Positions 41,336 to 50,660 of a stretch of 64,000 nt of DNA are shown here, piece after piece; position 1 is the first letter of the stretch; each line of letters begins with the position of its first letter. Source of the stretch: Halobaculum marinum. GTDB taxonomy: Archaea; Halobacteriota; Halobacteria; Halobacteriales; Haloferacaceae. The stretch spans positions 2,108,001-2,172,000 of the forward strand of contig NZ_CP119989.1 of the NCBI RefSeq assembly GCF_029338555.1, written 5' to 3'. A program made the position numbers and the translations under genes. A model generated the notes under the pieces. The model was not told where the DNA came from. It was given only the letters and a program-made list of their open reading frames with translations, and searched no databases.

Positions 41336-42433
41336 ATGGTCGACATCGACGACCGCGAGGGGCGTCTGGATCGGTTCCTCGCGGAGGGGGGGTACGAGGC
41401 GGTGTGGTTCGCGCGACCCAACGCGTTCGCGTGGCTCACCGGCGGGTCGAACCGCGTCGACGGCGACGCGTCAGTCGGTGACGCTGCCGCCGGCTACCTC
41501 GGCGACGGTGAGTGGACGGTCGTCACGAACAACATCGAGGCGGCCCGGATCGCTGCGGAGGAACTGCCCGCGGAGCTCTCGATGTCCGTCGCCGCGGACG
41601 ACTGGTACGAGGGCGACCTCGCGGCGTCGGTGGCCGCTCGCTCGCCGACGCACGCCGCCGCGGACTTCGACGTGCCGGGGCTCGACACGGTGGACCCGAC
41701 GCGACTGCGCCTGCGCCTCGGCGACGACGACCTCGCCGCGTACCGCGACCTCGGGCGCGAGGTGGCGCTGGCGGTCGAGACCGTCTGCCGTGAGCTCCAA
41801 CCGGGCGACACCGAACACGAGGTGGCCGCCGGACTGCGTATCTCGCTGGCGGGCCGCAACATCGAGGCACCGGTCGTGCTCGTCGGTGGGAGCGAACGCG
41901 CTCCCGAGTACCGCCACCCGACGCCGACGGACGCCGCGCTCGGCGACTACGCGCTCGTGATCGTGACCGCCCGTCGCGGCGGCCTCCACGCCTCGTGCAC
42001 GCGCACGGTCGCGTTCGACCCGCCCGAGTGGCTCGCCGAGCGCCACCGCGCCGCCCAGCGCGTGGAGACGGCGGCGCTGGCGGCGACCCGTGACGCCGCT
42101 GGCCGCGACGACGGCACGGCTGGCGACGTGTTCGACGCCATCCGCGAGGCGTACGCGGAGGAGGGGTACGACGGCGAGTGGCGCGAACACCACCAGGGCG
42201 GCGCGACCGGCTACGCCGGGCGAGAGTGGTTCGCGCGCCCCGACAGCGACGCCCCGGTCGCGAGCGAGGCGGCGTACGCGTGGAACCCGACGGTGCAGGG
42301 AGCCAAGAGCGAGGACACCGCCTACGTCACCGACGACGCCGTCGAGGTGCTCACCGACTCCGGTCGGTGGCCGACCGATACAGTCGATGCGGCGGGCCTG
42401 ACGCTCCAACGGCCGGCGATCCTGGAGAACTGA
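41336..42433 (+). CDS. M24 (Xaa-Pro peptidase/creatinase) fold protein lacking metal ligands
   Basis: The 365-residue protein has the two-domain layout of prolidase-type M24 proteins: an N-terminal creatinase-like domain (WFARPNAFAWLTGGSNRV) and a C-terminal pita-bread domain with HHQGGATGYAGREWF near residue 285. Metal peptidases need two Asp (DxG, SDxTRT), a His and two Glu. Here the corresponding segments read TARRGGLHASCTRT (about residues 210-223) and YAWNPTV (about 314-320), so both Asp and one Glu are missing; SEDT retains the last Glu. It may be a creatinase-like non-metal hydrolase or a binding protein. A box A-like ATTCAAG lies about 29 bases upstream. Confidence 0.85.
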   Translation: MVDIDDREGRLDRFLAEGGYEAVWFARPNAFAWLTGGSNRVDGDASVGDAAAGYLGDGEWTVVTNNIEAARIAAEELPAELSMSVAADDWYEGDLAASVAARSPTHAAADFDVPGLDTVDPTRLRLRLGDDDLAAYRDLGREVALAVETVCRELQPGDTEHEVAAGLRISLAGRNIEAPVVLVGGSERAPEYRHPTPTDAALGDYALVIVTARRGGLHASCTRTVAFDPPEWLAERHRAAQRVETAALAATRDAAGRDDGTAGDVFDAIREAYAEEGYDGEWREHHQGGATGYAGREWFARPDSDAPVASEAAYAWNPTVQGAKSEDTAYVTDDAVEVLTDSGRWPTDTVDAAGLTLQRPAILEN

Positions 42434-42463
42434 CGAGTCTCGACCGGCGACCGGCTGCCACGA

Positions 42464-42519
42464 GTCGGCGGGTCGGCGGGTCGGCGGGTCGGTGTGTCGG
42501 CGGATCGGTGGGCCGGCGT
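42464..42519. repeat. Tandem 8-base repeat, seven units
   Basis: Units of GTCGGCGG repeat head to tail seven times: three exact copies (42464-42487), then a diverged one, another exact copy, and two further diverged copies. It lies in the 135-base gap between two plus-strand genes. Its GC content exceeds that of the neighbours. Confidence 0.75.
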
Positions 42520-42568
42520 GTCGCAACGAGAGGAACAACTTCATGTAGCGTGACTATGACGTGCGGCC

Positions 42569-43918
42569 ATGAGTTGGCACGGCGTCGACGCGGTAGACGA
42601 CGCGATCGACGTGACGCGGGAGTTCCTCTTTCCCGCACGACTCGGCCGCTGGGCCCGAATGGCCGTCGTGAGCCTCTTCACGAGCGGCGGCGGCGGCACC
42701 GCACAAATCGCCTCCAACGCCGGTCGTCTCGGCGCGCAGTTCGCCGGGTCGGGCGGCGTCCCGAGCAGTCCCGGGTCGGCGGCCGCGGTGGCGTCGCTCC
42801 TCGTCGCCCTCCCAGCACTCGCGTTCGCTGCTGCACCGACGCTCGGTCCCCTCCCGGCACCGCTCCAACAGGGCGTCCCGACGCCCGGTCCCGGTGCGCT
42901 CGGCATTGTCGGGTTCCTCATCGCGGCGTTCCTCCTGTTGCTGGTGCTCGCATTAGTCCTCATCTCGCCGGCGTTCCAGTTCGTCCTCGTCGACGCCATC
43001 GCGCGCGACGACCTCAGACTCCGCCGGGACGTACGGGCGCACTTCGTCAACGGCCTGCGCCTGCTCGGCTTCCAGATCGGACTGGCCGCGGCGTTCATCG
43101 TCCCGCCGGCGGCCATCGTCGCCGGCGCCATCCTCTCGGGGACCAGCGCCGACGCGGTCGCCTCCAGTCCGCTCGCGCTCGTCGGGATCGCGGCGGTGGT
43201 CGTCGTGTACGTCCTCGCGTTCGCGTTCCTCTCGCGGTTCACCGTCGAGTTCGTCGTGCCGGCAATGGTCGCCGACGGCGGCGGCGTCATCGACGGCTGG
43301 CGCCGGATCTGGTCGCTCCTCCGGGGACAACTAATGCAGACGGTCGTCTACATCGTGATGCACTGGCTCGTCGGCATCGGCATCTCCATCGTGTCGCTCG
43401 TGTTGACCCTGCTGGGGATGGTCGTCGTGGGCGTCATCGCCGGCGTCGTCGGCCTCGCTGTCGGGGCGCTCGCCGGCGGTGCCACCGGGACGGACCTCGG
43501 TGTCGGCGTCGGCTTCCTCGCGGGCACACTCGTCGGGGTCCCACTGTTCGTCGTCGCGGTCGCGGCCCCCGTGAGCGTCCTCACGCTCACGGTCAAGCGC
43601 TCGTACGAACTCGCGGCCCTCGGGCGGTTCTCCGAGCGCCTCAACCTCGTCGACCGCTACCGTGAACACGGCGACGACGGCGGCGACGTCGAGTCGGCGC
43701 TGCGCACGGGTGCGGACGCTGACGACGAGAACGACGACCACGACGACGACGGCGGCAGTGCGAGCCTCGGTGACAGTGGCGAAGACGACGGCGACGACGG
43801 CGACGACGGTGACGACTTCGGCGGGTTCGTCGCCTCGGGAGTCGAGGACGACGACCCGGACGCTCCGACCGAGGACGACGGCGCCGCCGCCGACGACCGC
43901 GACCGTCGAAACGAGTAG
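42569..43918 (+). CDS. Multi-span membrane protein (DUF7544-like)
   Basis: The 449-residue protein starts MSWHGVDAVDDAIDVTREFL followed by FPARLGRWARMAVVSLF and contains about six membrane helices. The long cytoplasmic C-terminal tail (about residues 365-449) is almost entirely Asp, Glu, Gly and Ser. From memory the N-terminus matches the haloarchaeal family DUF7544; no transport or catalytic motif is visible. The regular Gly/Val-rich helix pattern with FxDAIARDDLRLRRDVRAHF between spans resembles uncharacterised glycerophosphoryl diester phosphodiesterase-type membrane domains, a weak similarity. Confidence 0.78.
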   Translation: MSWHGVDAVDDAIDVTREFLFPARLGRWARMAVVSLFTSGGGGTAQIASNAGRLGAQFAGSGGVPSSPGSAAAVASLLVALPALAFAAAPTLGPLPAPLQQGVPTPGPGALGIVGFLIAAFLLLLVLALVLISPAFQFVLVDAIARDDLRLRRDVRAHFVNGLRLLGFQIGLAAAFIVPPAAIVAGAILSGTSADAVASSPLALVGIAAVVVVYVLAFAFLSRFTVEFVVPAMVADGGGVIDGWRRIWSLLRGQLMQTVVYIVMHWLVGIGISIVSLVLTLLGMVVVGVIAGVVGLAVGALAGGATGTDLGVGVGFLAGTLVGVPLFVVAVAAPVSVLTLTVKRSYELAALGRFSERLNLVDRYREHGDDGGDVESALRTGADADDENDDHDDDGGSASLGDSGEDDGDDGDDGDDFGGFVASGVEDDDPDAPTEDDGAAADDRDRRNE

Positions 43919-43963
43919 CCGACGACGGCGCGGTGCGGCGGTCGCGTAGCTGTCCGCTCGGTA

Positions 43964-43972
43964 GCTTTTTCC
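43964..43972 (+). promoter_or_regulatory. Box A of the malic enzyme gene
   Basis: GCTTTTTCC is centred about 27 bases before the ATG at 43995. Confidence 0.5.
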
Positions 43973-43994
43973 CCGATCCTGCGGTCCGAGACGT

Positions 43995-46256
43995 ATGGGA
44001 CTGGACGACGACGCGCGGGAGTACCACCGATCGGACCCGCCCGGAAAGATCGAGATCTCGACGACGAAACCGACGAACACCCAGCGCGACCTCTCGCTCG
44101 CCTACTCGCCCGGCGTCGCGGCGCCGTGTCTCGACATCGACGAGGACGAGGAGCGGGCGTTCGAGTACACGGCGAAGGGGAACCTCGTCGGCGTCGTCTC
44201 CAACGGCTCGGCGGTCCTGGGCCTCGGCGACATCGGCGCGCAGGCGTCCAAGCCGGTCATGGAGGGGAAGGGCGTCCTGTTCAAGCGCTTCGCCGACATC
44301 GACGTGTTCGACATCGAGTTGGACCAGGAGGACCCCGAGGACATCATCCGGACGGTCGCGGCGATGGAGCCGACGTTCGGGGGGATCAACCTGGAGGACA
44401 TCAAGGCGCCCGAGTGCTTCGAGATCGAGGAGACGCTCCGTGAGAAGATGGACATCCCCGTGTTCCACGACGACCAGCACGGGACGGCGATCATCTCCGG
44501 CGCGGGGCTGATCAACGCCGCCGAAATCGTCGACAAGGACCTCTCGGACCTGGACATCGTGTTCTCGGGGGCGGGCGCCTCCGCCATCGCGACCGCGAAG
44601 TTCTACGTCGAACTCGGCGCGGACGCGAGCAACATCACGATGTGTGACTCCACCGGGATCATCACCGAGGAGCGCGCGGCGGCGGGCGAGGTGAACGAGT
44701 ACAAGGCGCAGTTCGCCAGTGAGGGTTCGGGCGGCGACCTCGCGGACGCGATGGAGGGGGCTGACGTGTTCGTCGGACTCTCCGTCGGCGGCATCGTCAG
44801 CCAGGAGATGGTGCAGTCGATGGCGTCGGATCCGGTCATCTTCGCGATGGCGAACCCCGACCCAGAGATCACCTACGAGGACGCCAAGAACGCCCGCGAC
44901 GACACGGTCATCATGGGGACGGGGCGCTCCGACTACCCGAACCAGGTAAACAACGTGCTCGGGTTCCCGTTCCTGTTCCGCGGCGCGCTCGACGTGCGCG
45001 CGACCGACATCAACGAGGAGATGAAGCGCGCCGCGGCGGAGGCGCTCGCCGAGTTGGCTCGTCAGGACGTGCCCGACGCCGTCGTGAAAGCGTACGGCGA
45101 CCAGCCGCTGAAGTTCGGGCCGGAGTACGTCATCCCGAAGCCGCTCGATCCGCGCGTCCTGTTCGAGGTCGCGCCCGCGGTCGCGCAGGCAGCGATGACC
45201 TCCGGCGTCGCCCGCTTCGACATCGACATCGAGGAGTACGCCGAGCGACTGGAGGCGCGCCTTGGCAAGAGCCGCGAGATGATGCGCGTCGTCCTGAACA
45301 AGGCTCGGTCGCAGCCAAAGCGCGTCGCGCTCGCGGAGGGCACCGACGAGAAGATGATCCGCGCGGCCTACCAGATGGCCGAACAGGGCATCGCTCACCC
45401 GGTCCTGCTGGGTGACCGCGACACCATCGAGTCCACGACCGCCCACCTCGGCTTAGAGTTCGACCCGGAGGTCGTCGACCCCGACGACGCCGAGGCCGCA
45501 GACGAGTACGCCGAGCGCCTCCACGAGATCCGCAAGCGCAAGGGGATCACCCGCTCTGAGGCCGGCGAACTCGTCCGCCGGGACACGAACTACCTCGGGA
45601 GCGTGATGGTCGAGCGCGGCGACGCCGACGCGCTGCTCACCGGGCTGACCCACCACTACCCGAGCGCCCTCCGCCCGCCGCTGCAGGTGATCGGCACCGC
45701 GCCGGACGCCGAGTACGTCGCCGGCGTGTACATGCTGACGTTCAAGAACCGCGTCGTGTTCTGCGCCGACACGACGGTGAACCAGGCGCCCGACGCCGAG
45801 GTGCTGGCAGAGGTGACCAAACACACCGCGAAGCTCGCACGCCGCTTCAACGTCGAGCCACGCGCGGCGATGCTGTCGTACTCCAACTTCGGCTCCGTCG
45901 ACAACGAGGGCACCCGCAAGCCCCGGGCAGCGGTCGAACTCCTGCACAACGACCCCGAAGTCGACTTCCCAGTCGACGGGGAGATGCAGGCCGACACCGC
46001 CGTCGTCGAGGACATCCTCGAGGACACGTACTCGTTCTCGGAACTCGACGGCCCGGCGAACGTGCTCGTGTTCCCGAACCTCGAAGCGGGGAACATCGGC
46101 TACAAACTGCTCCAGCGCCTCGGCGGCGCCGAGGCCATCGGCCCGATGCTCGTCGGGATGGACCAGCCCGTGCACGTGATGCAGCGCGGCGACGAGGTGA
46201 AAGACATCGTCAACCTCGCCGGCGTGGCGGTCGTCGACGCGCAAGACGACGAGTAG
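43995..46256 (+). CDS. maeB: NADP-dependent malic enzyme with C-terminal phosphotransacetylase domain
   Basis: The 753-residue protein combines a malic enzyme (residues 1 to about 430: [55 protein letters not shown]) with a phosphotransacetylase-like domain (about 435-753: [40 protein letters not shown]). It decarboxylates malate to pyruvate with NADP. In bacterial MaeB the second domain is catalytically inactive and regulates the enzyme by binding acetyl-CoA; whether that applies here is not known. This is the normal two-domain MaeB length. It has its own promoter. Confidence 0.94.
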   Translation: MGLDDDAREYHRSDPPGKIEISTTKPTNTQRDLSLAYSPGVAAPCLDIDEDEERAFEYTAKGNLVGVVSNGSAVLGLGDIGAQASKPVMEGKGVLFKRFADIDVFDIELDQEDPEDIIRTVAAMEPTFGGINLEDIKAPECFEIEETLREKMDIPVFHDDQHGTAIISGAGLINAAEIVDKDLSDLDIVFSGAGASAIATAKFYVELGADASNITMCDSTGIITEERAAAGEVNEYKAQFASEGSGGDLADAMEGADVFVGLSVGGIVSQEMVQSMASDPVIFAMANPDPEITYEDAKNARDDTVIMGTGRSDYPNQVNNVLGFPFLFRGALDVRATDINEEMKRAAAEALAELARQDVPDAVVKAYGDQPLKFGPEYVIPKPLDPRVLFEVAPAVAQAAMTSGVARFDIDIEEYAERLEARLGKSREMMRVVLNKARSQPKRVALAEGTDEKMIRAAYQMAEQGIAHPVLLGDRDTIESTTAHLGLEFDPEVVDPDDAEAADEYAERLHEIRKRKGITRSEAGELVRRDTNYLGSVMVERGDADALLTGLTHHYPSALRPPLQVIGTAPDAEYVAGVYMLTFKNRVVFCADTTVNQAPDAEVLAEVTKHTAKLARRFNVEPRAAMLSYSNFGSVDNEGTRKPRAAVELLHNDPEVDFPVDGEMQADTAVVEDILEDTYSFSELDGPANVLVFPNLEAGNIGYKLLQRLGGAEAIGPMLVGMDQPVHVMQRGDEVKDIVNLAGVAVVDAQDDE

Positions 46257-46325
46257 GGCGTCCACCTGCACGTCGCCGTCACCCCGGCGATTCGACCTGT
46301 TGATTCAACGGAGTCTGCCGCGGGA

Positions 46326-46334
46326 TTTTTATAC
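46326..46334 (+). promoter_or_regulatory. Strong box A upstream of the pilin gene at 46411
   Basis: TTTTTATAC is one of the best boxes in the window. It predicts transcription from about 46357-46360, so the pilin mRNA would have a leader of about 50 bases, unlike most genes here. Confidence 0.6.
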
Positions 46335-46410
46335 ATTCCCGAAAGAGCCACTTCAGAGCCCGATCGCTGCGTGAGGGGGGATACCTCGTGTCTGCACGGG
46401 CCACACTACA

Positions 46411-46821
46411 ATGGACGTACACGAGCTACTCGCGGACGAGCGCGCAGTATCACCGGTCATCGGCGTCATCCTGATGGTCGCGATCACGGTCATCCTGGCG
46501 GCGGTCGTCGGATCGTTCGTCTTCGGGATCGGCGGACAGGTCCAGCCGTCGTCGCCGAACGCCAACTTCCAGTTCGACTACGAGGCGGACGGGAGCACCT
46601 ACAACGTGACCGCCAGACACAGCGGCGGCGACACGATTTCGGCGGACGAGACGGTTCAGCTGGCGACGCCCGCGGGAACCGAGAACTTCACCGGCGACGT
46701 GTCCGCTGGAAAGACGGCGATGGTGTCAGGTGTCGCACCGGAGACGACCGTCCGCGTGATCTGGGTGTCGGCCAACGGGGAGGACTCGTCGGTGCTTGCC
46801 GAAGAGCAGACGCCGGCGTAA
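46411..46821 (+). CDS. Type IV pilin, PilA-like
   Basis: The 136-residue precursor has a 12-residue leader ending DERA, then VSPVIGVILMVAITVILAAV, the PilA-type hydrophobic core of haloarchaeal adhesion pilins. PibD should cleave after Ala 12. The mature beta-rich domain ends VRVIWVSANGEDSS, similar to the pilin at 23805. PilA-type pilins mediate surface adhesion and biofilm formation in Haloferax. No assembly ATPase gene is adjacent; the peptide importer genes follow after 119 bases with their own promoter. Confidence 0.92.
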   Translation: MDVHELLADERAVSPVIGVILMVAITVILAAVVGSFVFGIGGQVQPSSPNANFQFDYEADGSTYNVTARHSGGDTISADETVQLATPAGTENFTGDVSAGKTAMVSGVAPETTVRVIWVSANGEDSSVLAEEQTPA

Positions 46822-46908
46822 GCGGCTTTAACTGTCAATGTGGGGCGTCTGAGCAGGTAGCGAATGCAGGCGCTCGCGAAAATGGCGGCACGCGATGACG
46901 TACCCCAG

Positions 46909-46916
46909 CATATAAG
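46909..46916 (+). promoter_or_regulatory. Box A of the peptide importer operon
   Basis: CATATAAG is centred 28 bases before the ATG at 46941, predicting a leaderless mRNA and excluding the ATG at 46929. Confidence 0.6.
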
Positions 46917-46940
46917 AGGGCAAGCGCCATGGTACCGCTC

Positions 46941-48590
46941 ATGGCTGATCAGAACACGAGCAGGCGTCGGTTCCTCCAAGCGGCGGGATCGGCGGCAGCC
47001 GCGACCGCGCTGGCTGGCTGTGCCGGCGGGAACGGAGACGGTGAATCGACCCCGACCGACGAACCGACCGAGACGGGCGGCGACGGGTCGACGCCGACTG
47101 CCGAGCCGACCGAGCGGCCGGAGCCGACGACGCGCGAGGGGTACCTCCAGCGCGCGAACCGACTGATCCACGACGAGGCGCCGTGGGTGTTCCTCCACCG
47201 CCAGTTCTCCGTGTACGGCCAGTCGGCCGACATCGAGTGGGAACCGCGCACGGACGAGCGCGTCGCAGCGTACGGCATCGAGCCGGCGTCGGACGCCGGC
47301 GAGGACGTCGTGATGACGCAGTCGCAGATGGACTCCGGGCTCGACCCGCACGACCACCGCGAGACGCCGACGGACAACATCGTCCTGCAGGCGTACGAGG
47401 GCGTGCTGGAGCGCGACGCGCAGGGTGCGATCGTCGCGACGCTCGCGACCGACTACCAGCGACTCGACGAGACGACCGTCCAGTTCACGGTCCGCGACGA
47501 CGTCTCGTTCCACTCCGGCGACTCGCTCTCGCCCGCGGACGTCGCCTACTCGATCAACCGCATCGTCCAGTCGGACGTCGGCATCGAGTCCCCGCAGGTC
47601 GACCAGCTCCTCGGCGTCGAGGGTGCAGAGGTCGCCTCCGAGGACGACCGCACGGTGAACGTGAGCCTCACGGGGCTCAACCCCATCGTGTTCGCGTCGT
47701 TCGCGACGTACTGCGACGTGATGAACCAGTCGTGGGTCGAGAGCAACGACAACGCGTACATCAACCAGAACATGGACGGGACCGGCCCGTTCCAGCTCTC
47801 GAACTACGAGCAGGGCGTCGAAGTCGCCTACGAGCGCTTCGAGGACTACTGGGACGAGCCCGCGGCCATCTCGACGTTCACCATCAACAACGCGTCGGAG
47901 GCGTCGACCCGCGTCAACCGTCTCCTCGCCGGCGAGTCCGACATCGCCGTGAACGTGCCGCCCCAGGAGGTCTCGCGCGTCGAGAACAACGACGGCACGT
48001 CCATCGCGGCGGTCCCGTCCACGCGCGTCATCTTCAACGCGATGCGCTACGACGTCGAGCCGTTCGACTCCCCGCAGTTCCGGCAGGCCGTCAACTACGC
48101 GGTCGACCTCGAGTCGATCATCGAGAACGTGCTCCAGACGTTCGGCTCGCCGACGGGTCAGCCGACGCTCGAGGGGTTCTTCGGCTACAACCCGGACGTC
48201 GACCCGTACCCGCGTGACCTCGAGCGCGCCGAGCAGCTCGTTGAGGAGTCCGGCTACGCCGGCGCCGAGATCGAGCTCGTGACGCCGATTGGTCGCTACC
48301 TGAAAGACGTGGAGATCGCGCAGGCGGTCGCCGCGCAGGTCGACGAACTGCCGAACGTGTCCGCGACAGCCCGACAGGTGGAGTTCTCCACGCTCGTCAG
48401 TCAGGTGACGACGGGCAACATCGAGGACAAGCCACCGTGGTACCTCCTCGGGTGGGGGAACGCCACGTTCGACGCGATCCAGACGATCCAGCCGCTCCTC
48501 GCGAGCGACGGGTCGCTGACGTCGTACAGTAACGATGAGCTGGACCGCCTCCTCGACGAGGCGCAGCAGCTGCCGAGCGAGTCGAACTAG
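46941..48590 (+). CDS. Peptide/nickel-type ABC transporter binding lipoprotein, apparently circularly permuted
   Basis: The 549-residue precursor has a Tat twin-Arg motif (SRRRFLQAAG), lipobox LAGC near residue 27 and a Ser/Thr/Pro linker. Residues 65-115 (REGYLQRANRLIHDEAPWVF, then HRQFSVYG and DERVAAYGIEP) match the segment that normally ends family-5 solute-binding proteins (the 'EAPWVFLH ... DERV' tail). The normal N-terminal core follows from about residue 120 (VVMTQSQMDSGLDPHDHRET), through FHSGDSLSPADVAYSINRIV, and the protein ends LDEAQQLPSESN, exactly before where that tail should start. Two hypotheses fit: a genuine circular permutation, or an artefact. It heads a five-gene importer operon. 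Confidence 0.88.
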   Translation: MADQNTSRRRFLQAAGSAAAATALAGCAGGNGDGESTPTDEPTETGGDGSTPTAEPTERPEPTTREGYLQRANRLIHDEAPWVFLHRQFSVYGQSADIEWEPRTDERVAAYGIEPASDAGEDVVMTQSQMDSGLDPHDHRETPTDNIVLQAYEGVLERDAQGAIVATLATDYQRLDETTVQFTVRDDVSFHSGDSLSPADVAYSINRIVQSDVGIESPQVDQLLGVEGAEVASEDDRTVNVSLTGLNPIVFASFATYCDVMNQSWVESNDNAYINQNMDGTGPFQLSNYEQGVEVAYERFEDYWDEPAAISTFTINNASEASTRVNRLLAGESDIAVNVPPQEVSRVENNDGTSIAAVPSTRVIFNAMRYDVEPFDSPQFRQAVNYAVDLESIIENVLQTFGSPTGQPTLEGFFGYNPDVDPYPRDLERAEQLVEESGYAGAEIELVTPIGRYLKDVEIAQAVAAQVDELPNVSATARQVEFSTLVSQVTTGNIEDKPPWYLLGWGNATFDAIQTIQPLLASDGSLTSYSNDELDRLLDEAQQLPSESN

Positions 48591-48597
48591 GCCGCCA

Positions 48598-49590
48598 ATG
48601 GGTTACGGCCGTTTTCTTCTGAAGCGGGGGGTACAGGGAGTGGGCGTCGTCTGGGGAGTGGTGACTGTCGTGTTCATCCTCCGGTTCATCACACCGGGGT
48701 CCCCCATCGACACCGTGGCACCGCTCGACGCGAGTCAAGAGACTCGCCAGCGGATCGCCGCAGAACTGGGACTGGATCAGCCGCTGTACGTCCAGTACCT
48801 CGACTACATCGTGGAGCTCCTGCAGGGCAACATGGGGTACTCGTACATCTCGAGCATCCCCGCGTCCGTGCAGGTGTTCCAGAAGCTGCCGGCGACGCTC
48901 GAACTCGCCGTCGCCGCCAGCATCGTCGCCGTGGTGCTGTCGATCCCACTGGGCGTGATCTCGGCGACGCGGCGCCACCAGCCGGCGGACTACGCGGCGA
49001 CGTCGTTCTCGCTGCTGGGCATCTCGACGCCCAACTTCTGGCTGGGTATCATGCTCGTGCTGGTGTTCGCCGTCGAACTGAACGTGTTCCCGACTAGCGG
49101 TCGGGCGTACGGGTTCGGCGAGGCGCTGGCTGCGATCACCGGGCCACAGCCGTTCGTCCCCGTGGTGACGGCGTGGCTCGCGTCGCTCGTGTTGCCGGCG
49201 ATCACGCTGGGGACGTACTTCACCGCGCTCATCACGCGCCTCGTCCGCTCGGGGATGCTCGACGAGCTGTCGGAGGGGTACGTCCGTGCGACGCGAGCGA
49301 AGGGGTTACCCGAGACGCTCGTCCGCTACAAGCACGTGCTCCGGAACACGCTCGTGCCCGTCGTGACCGTCCTCGGCCTCCAGTTGGGGACGCTCATCGG
49401 CGGCGCGGTCATCACGGAGGCGGTGTTCGCGTGGCCTGGCCTCGGGTCCGAGATCATCCGCGCGATCAACGCCCGTGACTGGCCCATCCTCCAAGGGAGC
49501 CTCATCGTGATCGGCTGTGGGTTCGTCCTGCTCAACATCGCGGTCGACGCGCTGTACGCGTACCTCGACCCGCGGGTGGTGGCAGAATGA
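48598..49590 (+). CDS. dppB: Peptide/nickel ABC transporter permease, DppB-like
   Basis: The 330-residue membrane protein has six helices, the DppB-type N-terminus RFLLKRGVQGVGVVWGVVTV and the EAA loop YVRATRAKGLPETLVRYKHV, where it meets the ATPases. It follows the binding protein gene by seven bases, and its stop overlaps the next permease as ATGA. It forms the membrane channel together with the DppC-like protein. Confidence 0.94.
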   Translation: MGYGRFLLKRGVQGVGVVWGVVTVVFILRFITPGSPIDTVAPLDASQETRQRIAAELGLDQPLYVQYLDYIVELLQGNMGYSYISSIPASVQVFQKLPATLELAVAASIVAVVLSIPLGVISATRRHQPADYAATSFSLLGISTPNFWLGIMLVLVFAVELNVFPTSGRAYGFGEALAAITGPQPFVPVVTAWLASLVLPAITLGTYFTALITRLVRSGMLDELSEGYVRATRAKGLPETLVRYKHVLRNTLVPVVTVLGLQLGTLIGGAVITEAVFAWPGLGSEIIRAINARDWPILQGSLIVIGCGFVLLNIAVDALYAYLDPRVVAE

Positions 49591-50660
49591 AGATCGGCCC
49601 GCTGTCGATCTCACCGCGGACGATCCGCAACCTCCGCAAGGAGTTCCGCTCGTCGGGGCTGGCCCGGATCGGCGTCGTGCTGGTCGTGCTCGTGCTGTTG
49701 GCGGCGGTGTTCGCGCCGATGATCGCGCCGCACAACCCCCGAACCCAGAACCTCGACCAGGCACAACTGCCGCCGCTGGGGTTCACCGACACCGAACAGC
49801 AGACCCGCTCGGAGATGGTCAACGGCAGCATCGAGACCGTCACCGAGAACGTGACCGTGAACGCGACGACGAAGTACCCGATGGGAACCAACTCGTTGGG
49901 GCAGGACATCCTCTCGCGGGCCATCTACGGCGCGCGAACGTCGCTGCTCGTCGGGTTCTTCGGGACGCTGTTGGCGGCGCTGTTGGGCGTCACCGTCGGC
50001 CTCACCGCGGGCTACTACCGCGGTCGCGTCGACGACGCGCTGATGCGCACGGCCGACGTGTCGCTGGCGTTCCCGTCGCTGGTGCTGGCGATCGCACTGA
50101 TCGGGCTGTTCAGCAGGTTCCAAGCGAGCGTGGCCATCAAGGTCACCGATCCGCTGGTGGCGACCGGGTTCGCGGGGTGGTTCCGCGAGTTGGTCGGCCT
50201 GCCGACGCCGATGCCCGAGACGTTCGTGTTGCCGACGGTCGTCATCTTGGTCGTCGGCTTCGTCAACTGGGTGTGGTTCGCCCGCATCGCGCGCGGCGAG
50301 GCGCTCTCGATCCGCGAGGAGGAGTACGTGAAGGCCGCCCGCGCACTGGGTGGCAGCGACACCCGGATCGTGTTCCGGCACGTCCTGCCCAACGCCATCA
50401 CGCCCATCCTCGTGCTCGCGACCATCCAGGTGGCCGCGATCATCCTGCTGGAATCTGCGCTGTCGTTCCTCGGCTTCTCGGGGACGACGCTCTCGTGGGG
50501 ATTCGACATTGCCCAAGGACGTGACTACCTCTCGTCGTCGTGGTGGATCGCTACCGTGCCCGGCCTCGCCATCGTGCTGTCGGTCATCGGCATCAACCTC
50601 GTGGGGGACTGGCTCCGCGACGCGCTCGATCCGGGTATCGAGGGCGAGGGGGGACTGTAG
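49587..50660 (+). CDS. dppC: Peptide/nickel ABC transporter permease, DppC-like
   Basis: The 357-residue membrane protein has the DppC layout: a first helix (IGVVLVVLVLLAAVFAPMI), an external loop with several NxT sequons, LGQDILSRAIYGARTSLLVG, and the EAA loop EEYVKAARALGGSDTRIVFR. It is coupled to dppB by an ATGA overlap and precedes the first ATPase gene with no gap. The external insert between residues 50 and 95 is longer than in bacterial DppC. Confidence 0.94.
   Translation: MKIGPLSISPRTIRNLRKEFRSSGLARIGVVLVVLVLLAAVFAPMIAPHNPRTQNLDQAQLPPLGFTDTEQQTRSEMVNGSIETVTENVTVNATTKYPMGTNSLGQDILSRAIYGARTSLLVGFFGTLLAALLGVTVGLTAGYYRGRVDDALMRTADVSLAFPSLVLAIALIGLFSRFQASVAIKVTDPLVATGFAGWFRELVGLPTPMPETFVLPTVVILVVGFVNWVWFARIARGEALSIREEEYVKAARALGGSDTRIVFRHVLPNAITPILVLATIQVAAIILLESALSFLGFSGTTLSWGFDIAQGRDYLSSSWWIATVPGLAIVLSVIGINLVGDWLRDALDPGIEGEGGL

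Noticed and set aside
42178-43665. Long plus-strand Arg-rich open frame across the M24-fold end and the membrane protein gene
   Set aside because: It overlaps two well-supported genes in another frame and has the composition expected from GC-rich third positions read out of phase.
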